This document shows positions 8,289-16,800 of a stretch of 37,987 nt of DNA, piece after piece. Origin of the DNA: UBA3263 sp964549975 (GTDB lineage Bacteria > Bacteroidota > Bacteroidia > Bacteroidales > Muribaculaceae); the NCBI GenBank assembly GCA_964549975.1, contig CAZJWM010000003.1, positions 1-37,987 of the forward strand. The letters run 5' to 3'. Both the position numbers and the translations under genes were made by a program. Position 1 is the stretch's first letter; each line of letters starts with the position of its first letter. The notes below the pieces were generated by a model. It ran no database searches. It was given only the letters and a program-made list of their open reading frames with translations, and was not told the origin of the DNA.

Positions 8289-9428
8289 TTAGAGGGAGAT
8301 GATATCTTCGGTGAAACGGGTGATGCAACGCAGTCCGTCGGGCTCGCACACGTAGGTGTTTTCGATGCCCACGGCGCCCACGCCGGGAATCACGAATTTC
8401 GGTTCGAGGGCAATGACGTTGCCCTGGGCGAGCAGATGCTTGCTGCGAGGGGCAATCACGGGGAGCTCGTTGATTTCGATGCCCACGCCGTGGCCTATGA
8501 ATCCGGCGTGCTGGCGGTGGCCCATGAAGTAGTCGGCCAGGCCGGCCTCTTGAGCCATTTCAAGGGCTGCGGCGTAGAGCGCTTTGGCTTCGGCGCCGGG
8601 GCGGCCCATTTCGGCCAGGCGATGGCAGATGGCCACGGAGCAGGCGTGGGCCTTCAGCGCCAAGGGGCTCAGTGTGCCCATGGCGTAGGTGCGGGTCATG
8701 TCGGTCATGTAGCCGTTGAAGTTGCCGTTGACGTCTACCATCACGGCCTTGCCGGGGCGAATGGCTTCGCCGCTGGCGCCCACGGGCAGCGAGGGGTGTT
8801 GGCCGGCGCCGCCCATGGCAAAGTCGTAGGGCGAGGGTGAGTCGGCGTTGTCGCCCACAAGGATGTTGCCCATGTGGAGCTCCATCGAGGGGCCGTTCAC
8901 GCGGAATTGGCCGAGGCAACCGCCCAGACGCAGGCGATGTTCAATCTCCACGAGCAGCTCCACGTCGGTCATCCCCTCTTCACACATGCCGGGCACGTGG
9001 CCGTAGACTTCGGCTTGGCGCACTCCGTCGGCCTCCAATAGGGCAATCTCTGCGGGGGTCTTGACGGCGCGTGCGGCCATGATGGCGGGGGTGATGTTCA
9101 CAATCTTTTCGGCCCCGAAGGCGGCTTGCAGGCGCAGGGCGTCGGCATAGGGCATGGTGGAGAGCTCCAGGCCGAGTTCGGCCACTTGGATGCCGATCTC
9201 TTCGGGCTTGCGAATGAGAGTGAGGTTTGGGCCCTCCAGGGTGCAGGGGCGGCGCACAAAGTAGCGCGGCTCGGTGCCGGGGACCAAGTAGATGTAGCCG
9301 GCAAAGACGCGCCCCGTCAGATAGAAGAGGTTGGCGTTGTCGGCAATGAGCATCGGAGTCTGAGGGTTCAGGCGCTCGATGCGGAGCTTTTGCTCTTGGG
9401 CTGAGAGCAAGCAAATATTGTTGGTCAT
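8289..9428 (-). CDS. M24 family metallopeptidase (Xaa-Pro aminopeptidase-like)
   Basis: This has the pita-bread fold of Xaa-Pro peptidases and creatinases. The N-terminal half (to about residue 140) is the creatinase-like domain. The C-terminal half carries all five expected metal ligands: two Asp in MVDVNGNFNGYMTDMTRTY, His in GFIGHGVGIE, Glu in ALEPKF and Glu in GIENTY. It is therefore probably active on proline-containing peptides, although exact substrate cannot be read from sequence. There is no signal peptide, so it is cytosolic. It lies between gldH (51 bases) and cca (12 bases) in the leftward operon. Confidence 0.88.
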   Translation of the reverse strand: MTNNICLLSAQEQKLRIERLNPQTPMLIADNANLFYLTGRVFAGYIYLVPGTEPRYFVRRPCTLEGPNLTLIRKPEEIGIQVAELGLELSTMPYADALRLQAAFGAEKIVNITPAIMAARAVKTPAEIALLEADGVRQAEVYGHVPGMCEEGMTDVELLVEIEHRLRLGGCLGQFRVNGPSMELHMGNILVGDNADSPSPYDFAMGGAGQHPSLPVGASGEAIRPGKAVMVDVNGNFNGYMTDMTRTYAMGTLSPLALKAHACSVAICHRLAEMGRPGAEAKALYAAALEMAQEAGLADYFMGHRQHAGFIGHGVGIEINELPVIAPRSKHLLAQGNVIALEPKFVIPGVGAVGIENTYVCEPDGLRCITRFTEDIISL

Positions 9429-9479
9429 ATAATTAGTAAGCTTTAATAGTGCAAAATGATGATGCCGCTGCCGGGGGAA

Positions 9480-9956
9480 TCACTCCGAGTCGTCGCCTTC
9501 AAAGAGCAGGCCCACCTGCTCGATGTCGGTCACCGGGTCGGGGCGCATCACGTGGCGCACGGTGATGTGCGCGCCGCGGCGCAGGGTGACTTTTCGGTCA
9601 ATGGTGCCGGCGCATTGGAAGGATGTGCCCAAGCCGCTGCCGAGCCAGTTGCCGTAGACGTCGCTCAGACGCAGGTCCACGGTGTCTCGCAGCAGCGAGC
9701 CGTCGGCCTCGGGAATGGTCACCTCCACGTAGAGGTTGCGATAGGGGTAGTCGTTGGTGTGGCGCACGGCTATCTGCAGCGTGCCGGTGGCCACCGAGTC
9801 GATGTCGGCGTTGAAGCTCAGCGTGTCGTTGTAGGCCCAGCCCTGTTCGGGCAGGGTGGCAAATTGGCTGAAGTCATTGAGGTGGCGCGAGCAGCCGGCA
9901 GCCGCCAGGGCGGCCACGGCCACTATCGTTGTCCTGCGGATGCTGCGGGCGTTCAC
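9480..9956 (-). CDS. gldH: GldH family lipoprotein
   Basis: A 158-residue lipoprotein (signal ending AAAGC, Cys 22). The body matches GldH as I know it: a DTLSFNADI strand, RHTNDYPYRNLYVEV, then YGNWLGSGLG and a C-terminal VRHVMRPDPVTDIEQVGLLFE segment. GldH is required for gliding in Flavobacterium, but it is widely kept in non-gliding Bacteroidales, where its role is not established. No other gliding or type IX secretion gene lies in this window. The ATG overlaps the end of the PSP1 gene by four bases, so the two are translated together. Confidence 0.85.
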   Translation of the reverse strand: MNARSIRRTTIVAVAALAAAGCSRHLNDFSQFATLPEQGWAYNDTLSFNADIDSVATGTLQIAVRHTNDYPYRNLYVEVTIPEADGSLLRDTVDLRLSDVYGNWLGSGLGTSFQCAGTIDRKVTLRRGAHITVRHVMRPDPVTDIEQVGLLFEGDDSE

Positions 9957-11251
9957 TCTTTTTTCGCTTTATCTTTTTTCTCCTGCTGCGCGGGCTTTCG
10001 CTCGGGCTTGTCGGCCTTGGAGGGCTTCTCGGGCTTGTCGGGCTTCTCCTTTTTGCCTTCGGGTTTGCCTTCGGGTTTGCCTTCGGGTTTGCCTTCGGGT
10101 TTGTCGGCTTTGTCGGCAGCGGGTTTCTTTTTCTTCTTTTTCTTCTTCTTGCGGTCGAAGCGGTTGATGTTGTCCTGATTCAGCAGGTCGGTGCTGCGAT
10201 TTTCGGCGGCCTCGGCTTCCACCTCGGAGTCGGGGCGGAGGTTCAGGGGCTTTTCGCCGGCCTTGTTCAGGGCAATGATTTCAAAGGCGCGAGCCGCTGA
10301 GATGGTGGTGAGGTTGGCGGGAATCTTGCGGTCGGTGCTGTAGGCAATTTCGCCGCGGAAGATGTCGGCCTTGAAGAAATACCAGGTGGAGTCGGCCGTC
10401 TCCAGACGCACGTCTTTGGCGGGGAGCTTGCGCGAGGCTTCAACGTAGGAGTCCACCTCGTAGTTGAGGCAGCATTTCAGCTTGGCGCACTGTCCGGCCA
10501 ACTTCTGCGGATTCAGCGACAGGTCTTGGAATCGGGCGGCGGCCGTGGCCACGCTCACGAAATTGTTGATCCACGTGGAGCAGCAGAGCGGACGGCCGCA
10601 GGGGCCGATGCCGCCAATGCGTCCGGCCTCTTGGCGAGCGCCGATTTGCTTCATTTCGATGCGCACTTTGAAGGCGTCGGCCAGCACTTTGATGAGTTGG
10701 CGGAAGTCCACACGCTCGTCGGCAATGTAGTAGAAGATGGCTTTGTTGCCATCGCCTTGAAACTCCACGTCGCCAATCTTCATGTTCAGGCCCAACTCGT
10801 TGGCGATTTGGCGGGCACGAATCATCGTGGCCTCTTCGCGGGCACGGCTCTCCTCATATTTCTCGAGGTCGGCGGGCTTGGCTATGCGAAACACGCGGCG
10901 CAACTCGCTGTCGCGGCGCACTCCGGCGCGCTTCATCTGCAGCCACACCAGCGGGCCGGTGAGCGTCACCATTCCCACGTCGTGGCCCGGCGATGACTCC
11001 ACGGCCACCATGTCGCCCTTCTCCAAGGGGATTTTCAGGGAGTTGACGTAGTAGCCCTTGCGCGTGTTTTTGAAGAGCACTTCCACGATGTTGCACTCTT
11101 CCATGGCGCCGGGCACGTCCTGCAGATAGTTGTAGGAGCGGAGTTTGCCGCGCGGACACGGGCATTTGCTGTCGCAACGTCGCGGAGCGGCGGTGGTGGG
11201 CATATCCTCCTCGAGGGAGGTGTCGATGCTGTCAACATCTATGTCAGACAT
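9953..11251 (-). CDS. ricT: PSP1 domain protein, RicT/YaaT-like, with long Lys-rich tail
   Basis: RicT is part of the Bacillus Y-complex, which carries iron-sulfur clusters and directs RNase Y cleavage. The conserved cysteine groups are here: PCGRPLCCSTW and CAKLKCCLNYE in the PSP1 core, plus an N-terminal CDSKCPC cluster. Residues after about 350 form a charged tail that opens with nine Lys, then has four KPEG repeats and further KPE/KPD units. That tail is not part of the core family and should be disordered. The gene starts 18 bases after the stop of rny and overlaps gldH by four bases. RicA and RicF partners are not seen. Regulation of RNase Y in this organism is inference from adjacency and homology. 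Confidence 0.88.
   Translation of the reverse strand: MSDIDVDSIDTSLEEDMPTTAAPRRCDSKCPCPRGKLRSYNYLQDVPGAMEECNIVEVLFKNTRKGYYVNSLKIPLEKGDMVAVESSPGHDVGMVTLTGPLVWLQMKRAGVRRDSELRRVFRIAKPADLEKYEESRAREEATMIRARQIANELGLNMKIGDVEFQGDGNKAIFYYIADERVDFRQLIKVLADAFKVRIEMKQIGARQEAGRIGGIGPCGRPLCCSTWINNFVSVATAAARFQDLSLNPQKLAGQCAKLKCCLNYEVDSYVEASRKLPAKDVRLETADSTWYFFKADIFRGEIAYSTDRKIPANLTTISAARAFEIIALNKAGEKPLNLRPDSEVEAEAAENRSTDLLNQDNINRFDRKKKKKKKKKPAADKADKPEGKPEGKPEGKPEGKKEKPDKPEKPSKADKPERKPAQQEKKDKAKKE
10055..10102. repeat. Four perfect 12-base tandem repeats in the RicT tail
   Basis: The unit GCCTTCGGGTTT occurs four times without change from 10055 to 10102 and encodes KPEG on the minus strand. Perfect repeats of this kind change copy number by replication slippage, always in frame because the unit is 12 bases. 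Confidence 0.95.
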
Positions 11252-11269
11252 ACTCTAACCCTCCCTTCG

Positions 11270-12808
11270 TTACTTGGCAAATGACACGGCGCGAGTTTCG
11301 CGAATCACGGTGATCTTCACCTGACCGGGATAGGTCATTTCGTCTTGAATCTTCTTGGCAATTTCGGCAGAGAGCTTTTCGGTTTCGGCATCGTCAATCT
11401 TGTCGGCGCCAACAATCACGCGCAGCTCGCGGCCGGCCTGGATGGCGTAGGTCTTGATCACGCCGGGATAGCTCATGGCCAGCTGCTCGAGGTCGTTCAG
11501 ACGCTTCAGATAGGCCTCAACGATTTCGCGGCGAGCGCCGGGACGGGCGCCGGAGATGGCGTCGCAGATTTGCACGATGGGGGCCAGCAGGGTGGTGGGC
11601 TCCACTTCGTCGTGGTGGGCTCCGATGGCGTTGCATATTTCGGGCTTCTCTTTATATTTTTCGGCCAACTTCATGCCCAGCACTGCGTGCGGCAGTTCGG
11701 GCTCTTCGTCGGGCACTTTGCCTATGTCGTGGAGCAGGCCGGCGCGGCGTGCCTTCTTGGGGTTGAGGCCCAGTTCGGCGGCCATCACGGCGCAGAGGTT
11801 GGCGGTTTCGCGGGCGTGCTGCAGGAGGTTCTGGCCGTAGCTCGAACGATATTTCATCTTGCCCACCAGGCGAATCAGCTCGGGGTTCAAGCCGTGGATG
11901 CCCAGGTCGATGGCGGTGCGCTTACCGGTTTCGATGATCTCCTCTTCGATTTGGCGACGCACTTTGGCCACCACCTCCTCGATGCGGGCGGGGTGGATGC
12001 GGCCGTCGGCCACGAGCTGATGCAGGGCCAGACGGGCAATTTCGCGGCGCACGGGGTCGAAGCCGCTCAGCACGATGGCTTCGGGAGTGTCGTCAACGAT
12101 GATTTCGATGCCGGTGTGGGCTTCGAGGGCGCGGATGTTGCGGCCTTCGCGACCGATGATGCGGCCCTTGATTTCGTCGCTGTCGATGTGGAACACGGTC
12201 ACGGAGTTTTCGATGGCGGTTTCCGTGGCCACACGTTGAATCGATTGAATTACAATGCGTTTGGCCTCTTTGTTGGCGGTGAGCTTGGCTTCGTCCATGA
12301 TTTCGTTCACGTAGGAAGCGGCCGCGGTTTTGGCCTCATCTTTCAGGTTTTCAACGAGTTTCTCTTTGGCTTCTTCGCTGGAGAGTCCGGAGAGCTTTTC
12401 GAGGGTCTCGATGGCCGACTGATGGAGGGCGTCGATCTCCTTTTGGCGATCTTCGCACACGGCCATTTGCGCTTCGAGTTGCTTGCGCGTGGCCTCATTC
12501 TCGTTGCGGGCGCGCTGGTTTTCGCCCTGCTGCTGATTGAGCTGATTCTCACGGTTTTTCAAGCGAGCCTCGGCGCTCTGCACCTTGCTCATGCGCTGTT
12601 GGGCTTGGCGTTCGGCCTCGCCGGTGATGCGCATCTCCTCGCTTTTGGCTTCGAGAAGCTTATTTTTTTTGATGGTCTCAGCTTCGCGCTGAGCATCTTC
12701 GAGAATAGTCTTCACCGAGCTGTGGGCCATGGTTTTCATCACGGTCACGGCGACCGCGGCACCCACTGCCAGGCAGACTATTGCTATGAGTATTATGGTC
12801 AATGTCAT
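11270..12808 (-). CDS. rny: Ribonuclease Y
   Basis: RNase Y is a membrane-anchored endoribonuclease that starts bulk mRNA decay. The 512 residues show the normal order: an N-terminal membrane segment (residues 3-24), a long charged coiled coil to about 185, a KH domain with GRIIGREGRNIRALE, and an HD domain with LLHDIGK near residue 355 and GAHHDE downstream. No residue of the catalytic set appears lost. The gene lies between zapA (183 bases upstream, across a folded region) and the RicT-like gene (18 bases downstream). Transcription probably comes from the promoter at 13620-13650, since no strong promoter is visible directly before it. Confidence 0.97.
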   Translation of the reverse strand: MTLTIILIAIVCLAVGAAVAVTVMKTMAHSSVKTILEDAQREAETIKKNKLLEAKSEEMRITGEAERQAQQRMSKVQSAEARLKNRENQLNQQQGENQRARNENEATRKQLEAQMAVCEDRQKEIDALHQSAIETLEKLSGLSSEEAKEKLVENLKDEAKTAAASYVNEIMDEAKLTANKEAKRIVIQSIQRVATETAIENSVTVFHIDSDEIKGRIIGREGRNIRALEAHTGIEIIVDDTPEAIVLSGFDPVRREIARLALHQLVADGRIHPARIEEVVAKVRRQIEEEIIETGKRTAIDLGIHGLNPELIRLVGKMKYRSSYGQNLLQHARETANLCAVMAAELGLNPKKARRAGLLHDIGKVPDEEPELPHAVLGMKLAEKYKEKPEICNAIGAHHDEVEPTTLLAPIVQICDAISGARPGARREIVEAYLKRLNDLEQLAMSYPGVIKTYAIQAGRELRVIVGADKIDDAETEKLSAEIAKKIQDEMTYPGQVKITVIRETRAVSFAK

Positions 12809-12876
12809 ATGTCTTAAATGATTGATTATTTTAATTTTATAGATTGTTGTTTTTAAAGGGTTTCTAACAAGTAATG

Positions 12877-12979
12877 CTCACCCAATGCTCGAGGCAAGAC
12901 TGTCGAGCTTTGGCTGAGTGCGCATCCACCGAAGTGAGGTAGGCTATGTAAGCGCAGACATCACTGTCTGCCGTTTTTT
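12877..12979 (+). ncRNA. Candidate structured RNA between zapA and rny, with terminator
   Basis: Helix H1 pairs 12877-12880, 12882-12885 and 12887-12892 with 12915-12918, 12910-12913 and 12903-12908: 14 bp with two symmetric 1x1 mismatches and a ten-base loop. Helix H2 can pair TGCGC (12919-12923) with GCGCA (12952-12956) around a CAC-CGAA-GTG hairpin. A perfect 7-bp hairpin (12954-12960 with 12965-12971) then ends in CG and six T, so the plus strand is the likely coding strand, opposite to zapA and rny. H2 and the terminator share bases 12954-12956 and compete. No promoter fits cleanly upstream. Many bacteria encode 6S RNA beside zapA, but I cannot draw a convincing 6S rod here. Confidence 0.4.
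12954..12979 (+). terminator. Intrinsic terminator, plus strand
   Basis: GCAGACA (12954-12960), loop TCAC, TGTCTGC (12965-12971), then CG and TTTTTT (12974-12979). It points against the direction of the flanking genes, which implies a plus-strand transcript in the zapA-rny gap. Confidence 0.7.
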
Positions 12980-12991
12980 GAGGCCCCGGGC

Positions 12992-13291
12992 TTAGTCAAG
13001 TCCGGGCAGGTTTCGCAGCAAATCGTCCAGGCGCGAGTTGAGTTCGGTCAACTCCTTGTCGCGTTGCTGTTGCTGAAACTCCATACGCTTATAGAGCTGA
13101 GCCACAACAAAGGCCGTTCGCGCCATGGCCTGATAGCCGTCTTCTCCGGGCATTCGCCGACGGTAGCTGTTCCAGAGGTCGTTGACCAACTTTTCGGCTT
13201 GTCGCGAGAGAATCTCCTCATCGCGGTTCACCGACAAGTGCATTCGGGGGAATTCCGCTATCTTTACTGATATGTCCTGTTTATCTTGCAT
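12992..13291 (-). CDS. zapA: Cell division protein ZapA
   Basis: ZapA binds FtsZ and stabilises the Z ring. The 99-residue protein has the family layout: a short N-terminal globular part (VKIAEFPRMHLSVNRDEEILSR) followed by a long C-terminal coiled coil rich in Gln, Glu and Arg. The seven bases between it and the upstream coiled-coil gene show co-transcription. Sequence of ZapA is weakly conserved, so the call leans on size, coiled coil and its position before rny, an arrangement I know from other Bacteroidales. Confidence 0.82.
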   Translation of the reverse strand: MQDKQDISVKIAEFPRMHLSVNRDEEILSRQAEKLVNDLWNSYRRRMPGEDGYQAMARTAFVVAQLYKRMEFQQQQRDKELTELNSRLDDLLRNLPGLD

Positions 13292-13298
13292 TTTCTAT

Positions 13299-13601
13299 TC
13301 ACACATGCAGAGCCGTGAGCTCCGCTATGCAACGATCGATGTCACGCACTAATCCGGATAGCACTGCCTTCGACTCGGCCACCTTCTCGCGTGTCGGCGC
13401 AATGTGGTTGGCCACGGTCAAATTGACGTTGTCCGCTTGCAGACGTCGCAAATCGGCTTGCAGACGCTTGAGATCGGCCTTAAGGGCCCGATTTTCGGCA
13501 CGCTCTGCTTCAATCTGCTCCACAAGCATATTCTGGCGGTCGATGACAACCTTCACTTTGGCCAGAATACTCAGATATATGTCTTGGACAGGTTCGGGCA
13601 T
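13299..13601 (-). CDS. Small coiled-coil protein upstream of zapA
   Basis: A 100-residue cytosolic protein whose residues 25-65 form a strong heptad pattern (Leu spaced among Lys, Arg, Glu and Gln). It has no signal peptide or membrane segment. It is the first gene after the operon promoter and sits seven bases before zapA. By position and shape it could act with ZapA at the division site in the manner of ZapB, but I see no sequence match that proves this. A function is not assigned. Confidence 0.75.
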   Translation of the reverse strand: MPEPVQDIYLSILAKVKVVIDRQNMLVEQIEAERAENRALKADLKRLQADLRRLQADNVNLTVANHIAPTREKVAESKAVLSGLVRDIDRCIAELTALHV

Positions 13602-13619
13602 TCTTCTCCGAATTTTTTA

Positions 13620-13650
13620 CAAAATTACACATTTTTATCATTTCCGCAAA
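13620..13650 (-). promoter_or_regulatory. Promoter of the coiled-coil/zapA/rny operon
   Basis: On the minus strand TTTG (13650-13647), 19 bases, then TAATTTTG (13627-13620) match the Bacteroidota consensus fully. The predicted start is near 13613, giving an untranslated leader of about a dozen bases before the ATG at 13601. Confidence 0.8.
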
Positions 13651-13801
13651 TAAAAAATTCAATTTTTTCGCGAAAATTTTGCAACCGCCTGATTATCAAT
13701 GTGTAATAAATATGGATTTGTTGCAGCGAATTCGCCGAGATCTACACATTGTGGTGCCCAAAGAGTCTACCTCTCGGCAGACTTTTATTTTGATTCGCCC
13801 A

Positions 13802-13831
13802 CCCCCGACATGCGCTTTGCTTTGTCGGGGG
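13802..13831 (-). terminator. Hairpin after the alpha-2-macroglobulin gene
   Basis: CCCCCGAC (13802-13809) pairs perfectly with GTCGGGGG (13824-13831). It lies about 45 bases past the stop of the leftward alpha-2-macroglobulin gene. No T tract follows on the minus strand, so termination may be partial or the hairpin may serve as an mRNA end stabiliser. Confidence 0.4.
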
Positions 13832-13874
13832 TTAACACTGAATATGCACCTTCGGCGCATTGTTCGCGCCGCGG

Positions 13875-16800
13875 CTATTTTGAGAGGGTTAGTTTGAGGC
13901 CGCGGGAGTGGGCGGTGAAGGCGGGGGCGTATTGGCTTTGGGCCTCGGCAGGGGCGGCGGTGAAGCTGCCGGAGCCGTTGACGTAGAGTTCTTCGGTGAT
14001 GACGGTGCGCCCTTTGGGCAGGCGGCTCAGATACCAGACGGTTTCGGAGGCACACGGCTCGCGATAGGCCGAGCAAGCGTCGAGCCATGCGTAGCCGGGC
14101 AGTTGCTCCACGGCTTGCGTGGCGGCGGGACGCGGCGAACGCACCACCACGTAGTCCATCTCGCGGTCGGCGTCGATGGTCAGTGTCACGGAGACGCGAC
14201 CCCCGACTGTGAAGTCGCCGGCGATGGTGCGGTTGATGTGGAGTTCTTCGCAGCCCTCTTCGGCAATGTCGGCGCTCTCGGCGGTGAGCCTCGCATAGAT
14301 GCCGCCCCACGCGGGGAAGCGGCCCTTGGCTATGGTCACCGTGGTGGAGTCGGCAAACGTGGCGCGCAGTGCGCCCATGGTGCTCTCCGAGGGGAGCAGT
14401 CGTCGACCGTCGGAGCAGCTGATGGTCAACTGATTGTCGGCCGGCACGAGCCAATTCTCGCCGCTGCGCAGCAGGGCGGCCACCACGGCAGTGGCGTCGG
14501 CGCCGCGACCCCAGTCCATGGTCTGCTTGTGGGTGAGCAGCCAACTGCGAATCTGCTCCACTTCGGCTGCCTCGGGCTCTATTTCGGCAAAGGCGTTGAG
14601 CACCAACGGGGTTACGCCCACTTGACGCCACGCCTGATATTGACGCAGCGACTCGGTGATTTGTCGGGCCGTGGCCTTGTAGCCGCTGCGATGGAGCAGC
14701 AGTGCGGCTTTGGCGCGACCGCTTAGCGAGAGGTCACGCCACGCCGAGGCCGCGCGTTGCACCTGCGCCGCGCTCACTCGTGAGGCGGCGGTGGATTGCG
14801 CCACGTCGGCAAAGTCGGTGCGCATCAGTGCATATTCCAGGAAGTCGGTCTCCGGATATTTGGCGTATTCGCGGGCCACGTAAGTGTCGAGCCATTTCAC
14901 GGCGTCGGTGGTGATTCGCTGCAGGGTGGCGTCGTCGGGCATGTAGCCCATGCGGCGGAGGTCGCCGAGGGTGCGCAGAGTGCGCAGGGTCACCCATGCC
15001 GAGGGTTCGTCGGCGCCGGGACACCATGTCAGGCCGCCGGATCTCACGAGTTTGCTCAGGGTGGCCACGGCTTGCGAGATGGTGGAGGAAACCTCCTTGC
15101 GGTCGAAAAGCAGCTGCAGGCGCAGGCGGCGCTCGGTGTCGCTCTGCGCGGCGGCGGGCCAGGGAGTGTTGTCCAGCAGGGCAATCTTCAGGTCGGCGTT
15201 GCGCTGCAGGGCCGAGTAGGCCACGCTATCTTCGGCGGCAAAGCGGCGCAGGCCGGCGGCAATTTGCGGATAGTCGCGCAGCAGTCCGGCGGCTGTGGCG
15301 GCGCTGAAGAGCGACGAGGCCGCGGCCAAGGCAGTTTTCGGCGAACTTTCGCTCAATCCGGGTAGGGCCAGAGCGCACTCCCACGCGGCGTTGGCGGTAA
15401 ATTCGAGGGTGGAGCCGGCAGGCAGTTGCAACACGGCCGTGGCGGAGTCGGCCGGCAGGTATATCGGTTGGTTGTTGCTCACGGTGACCTCGCTCGGCAG
15501 TATGCTGATAATGGCCTGTTCGCCATCGTGATAGCGTCCGGCAGTGGAGCGCACACGCAGTGCCGCCACGGTGGCGTCGTCGGCCGTCCAAGGCAAGGTC
15601 AGACGGGCGTAGCCGCGCGCAGCGATGGTGTCGGTGAAGACGCGGCTGAGGCTCACGGCCTCGGTGACGGGGTCGATAATCTCCATGGTGGTTTGGGCCA
15701 CCAATGCCGAGTCGGTCCAGTTCATCACGGAGGCTTGCAGGGCCATGGAGTCGCCGATGCGCACGGCGCGCGGGGCGGCCGTTTGCACCATCACCGGGCG
15801 CGAGGCCACGAAGTCGGCCGATGCGGCGCCGGTGAGCAGTCGCAGGTCGTAGGCCAGTGCGCGCAGTTGCCACGTGGTGTTGGCGTTTGGCGTCAAGAAT
15901 TCCACTTCGGCCACGCCGTTGGCGTCGGTGGTGAGCATCGGTCGCCATAGGGCCAGCGGAGTTTCCGGCAGGCGATATTCTTCGGTCGCTTCATTTTCAT
16001 GCTCATCTTCGGCGGACTCCGTTGCGCCGACAGCGTCTCCGCCGGCATCTGCAGCGGCGAAGTTGGCACTCTCCATTGTAGCCATTTCCTCGGTGGCCTC
16101 GGCTTTTGCGGCGTAGAGACGCATTGAGGAGCCGAAGTTCACGGCACGTGTGCGCCCTCGCCGCGGCCACGATTGACCGTAGGTGTCAAATGTGCCCCCC
16201 ACGTCGGGCACTCCGCGATACACCACCGGCAGCGAGGCTGTGGCCGTGCCGCGATAGCCGTTGGAGGTCCAATAGCGATAGGTGGAGTAGTAGGGAGTTT
16301 TGACGTTGAAGGCAAAGGAGTGGGGCCTGAGCGCATCGAGCGCTTTGGCGTAGACGTCGAGCATCAGCGCGGCGCTCACGGGGCGGCCCAGATTGTCGGT
16401 CACGCGGATGGTGCGGCGCTCGGTGGCGCCCGGTTGGGCCGAGGAGCGGAAGGTGCTCACGTCGACGCAGAGCGCGCGGGCGGCCGGGCGTGTCACTTTC
16501 ACGGTTCGTGCCGTGGTTTCATATTGGCTCAGGCTCCAGAGCGTGAGCGTGGCGTCGTCGATTCCGTCGGGCAGTTGCGCAAGGTCGAGGGCGTGGTTGC
16601 CCTCGCTGATGGTGATCCACTGCTGCGAGAGGATGGAGTCGGCGGCCCAGAGCGTGCAGCGCACGTGGGCCGTGGGGCGGGTGGTGCCGATGGTGACGCG
16701 CTCGCCGGCGGCGACTTCGCGCTGAGGCACCCAGAGGGCCACGTCGTAGGGCGGTCGGCTGTCTGAGGTGCGATACACTGTCAAGCCGTCAATCTTCAGT

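Noticed and set aside
11345..12817. 490-codon plus-strand frame opposite rny
   Set aside because: An antisense shadow of RNase Y, with Gly/His/Val-rich composition typical of such frames.
12841..12979. Confident 6S RNA call for the zapA-rny gap
   Set aside because: Position by zapA is suggestive, but no closing stem joins the two ends and a terminal rod with a central bubble could not be drawn.
13698..13800. Second terminator-like hairpin (AGTCT with AGACT and a T-rich tail) on the plus strand
   Set aside because: The stem is only five pairs with a long loop and no plus-strand gene precedes it.
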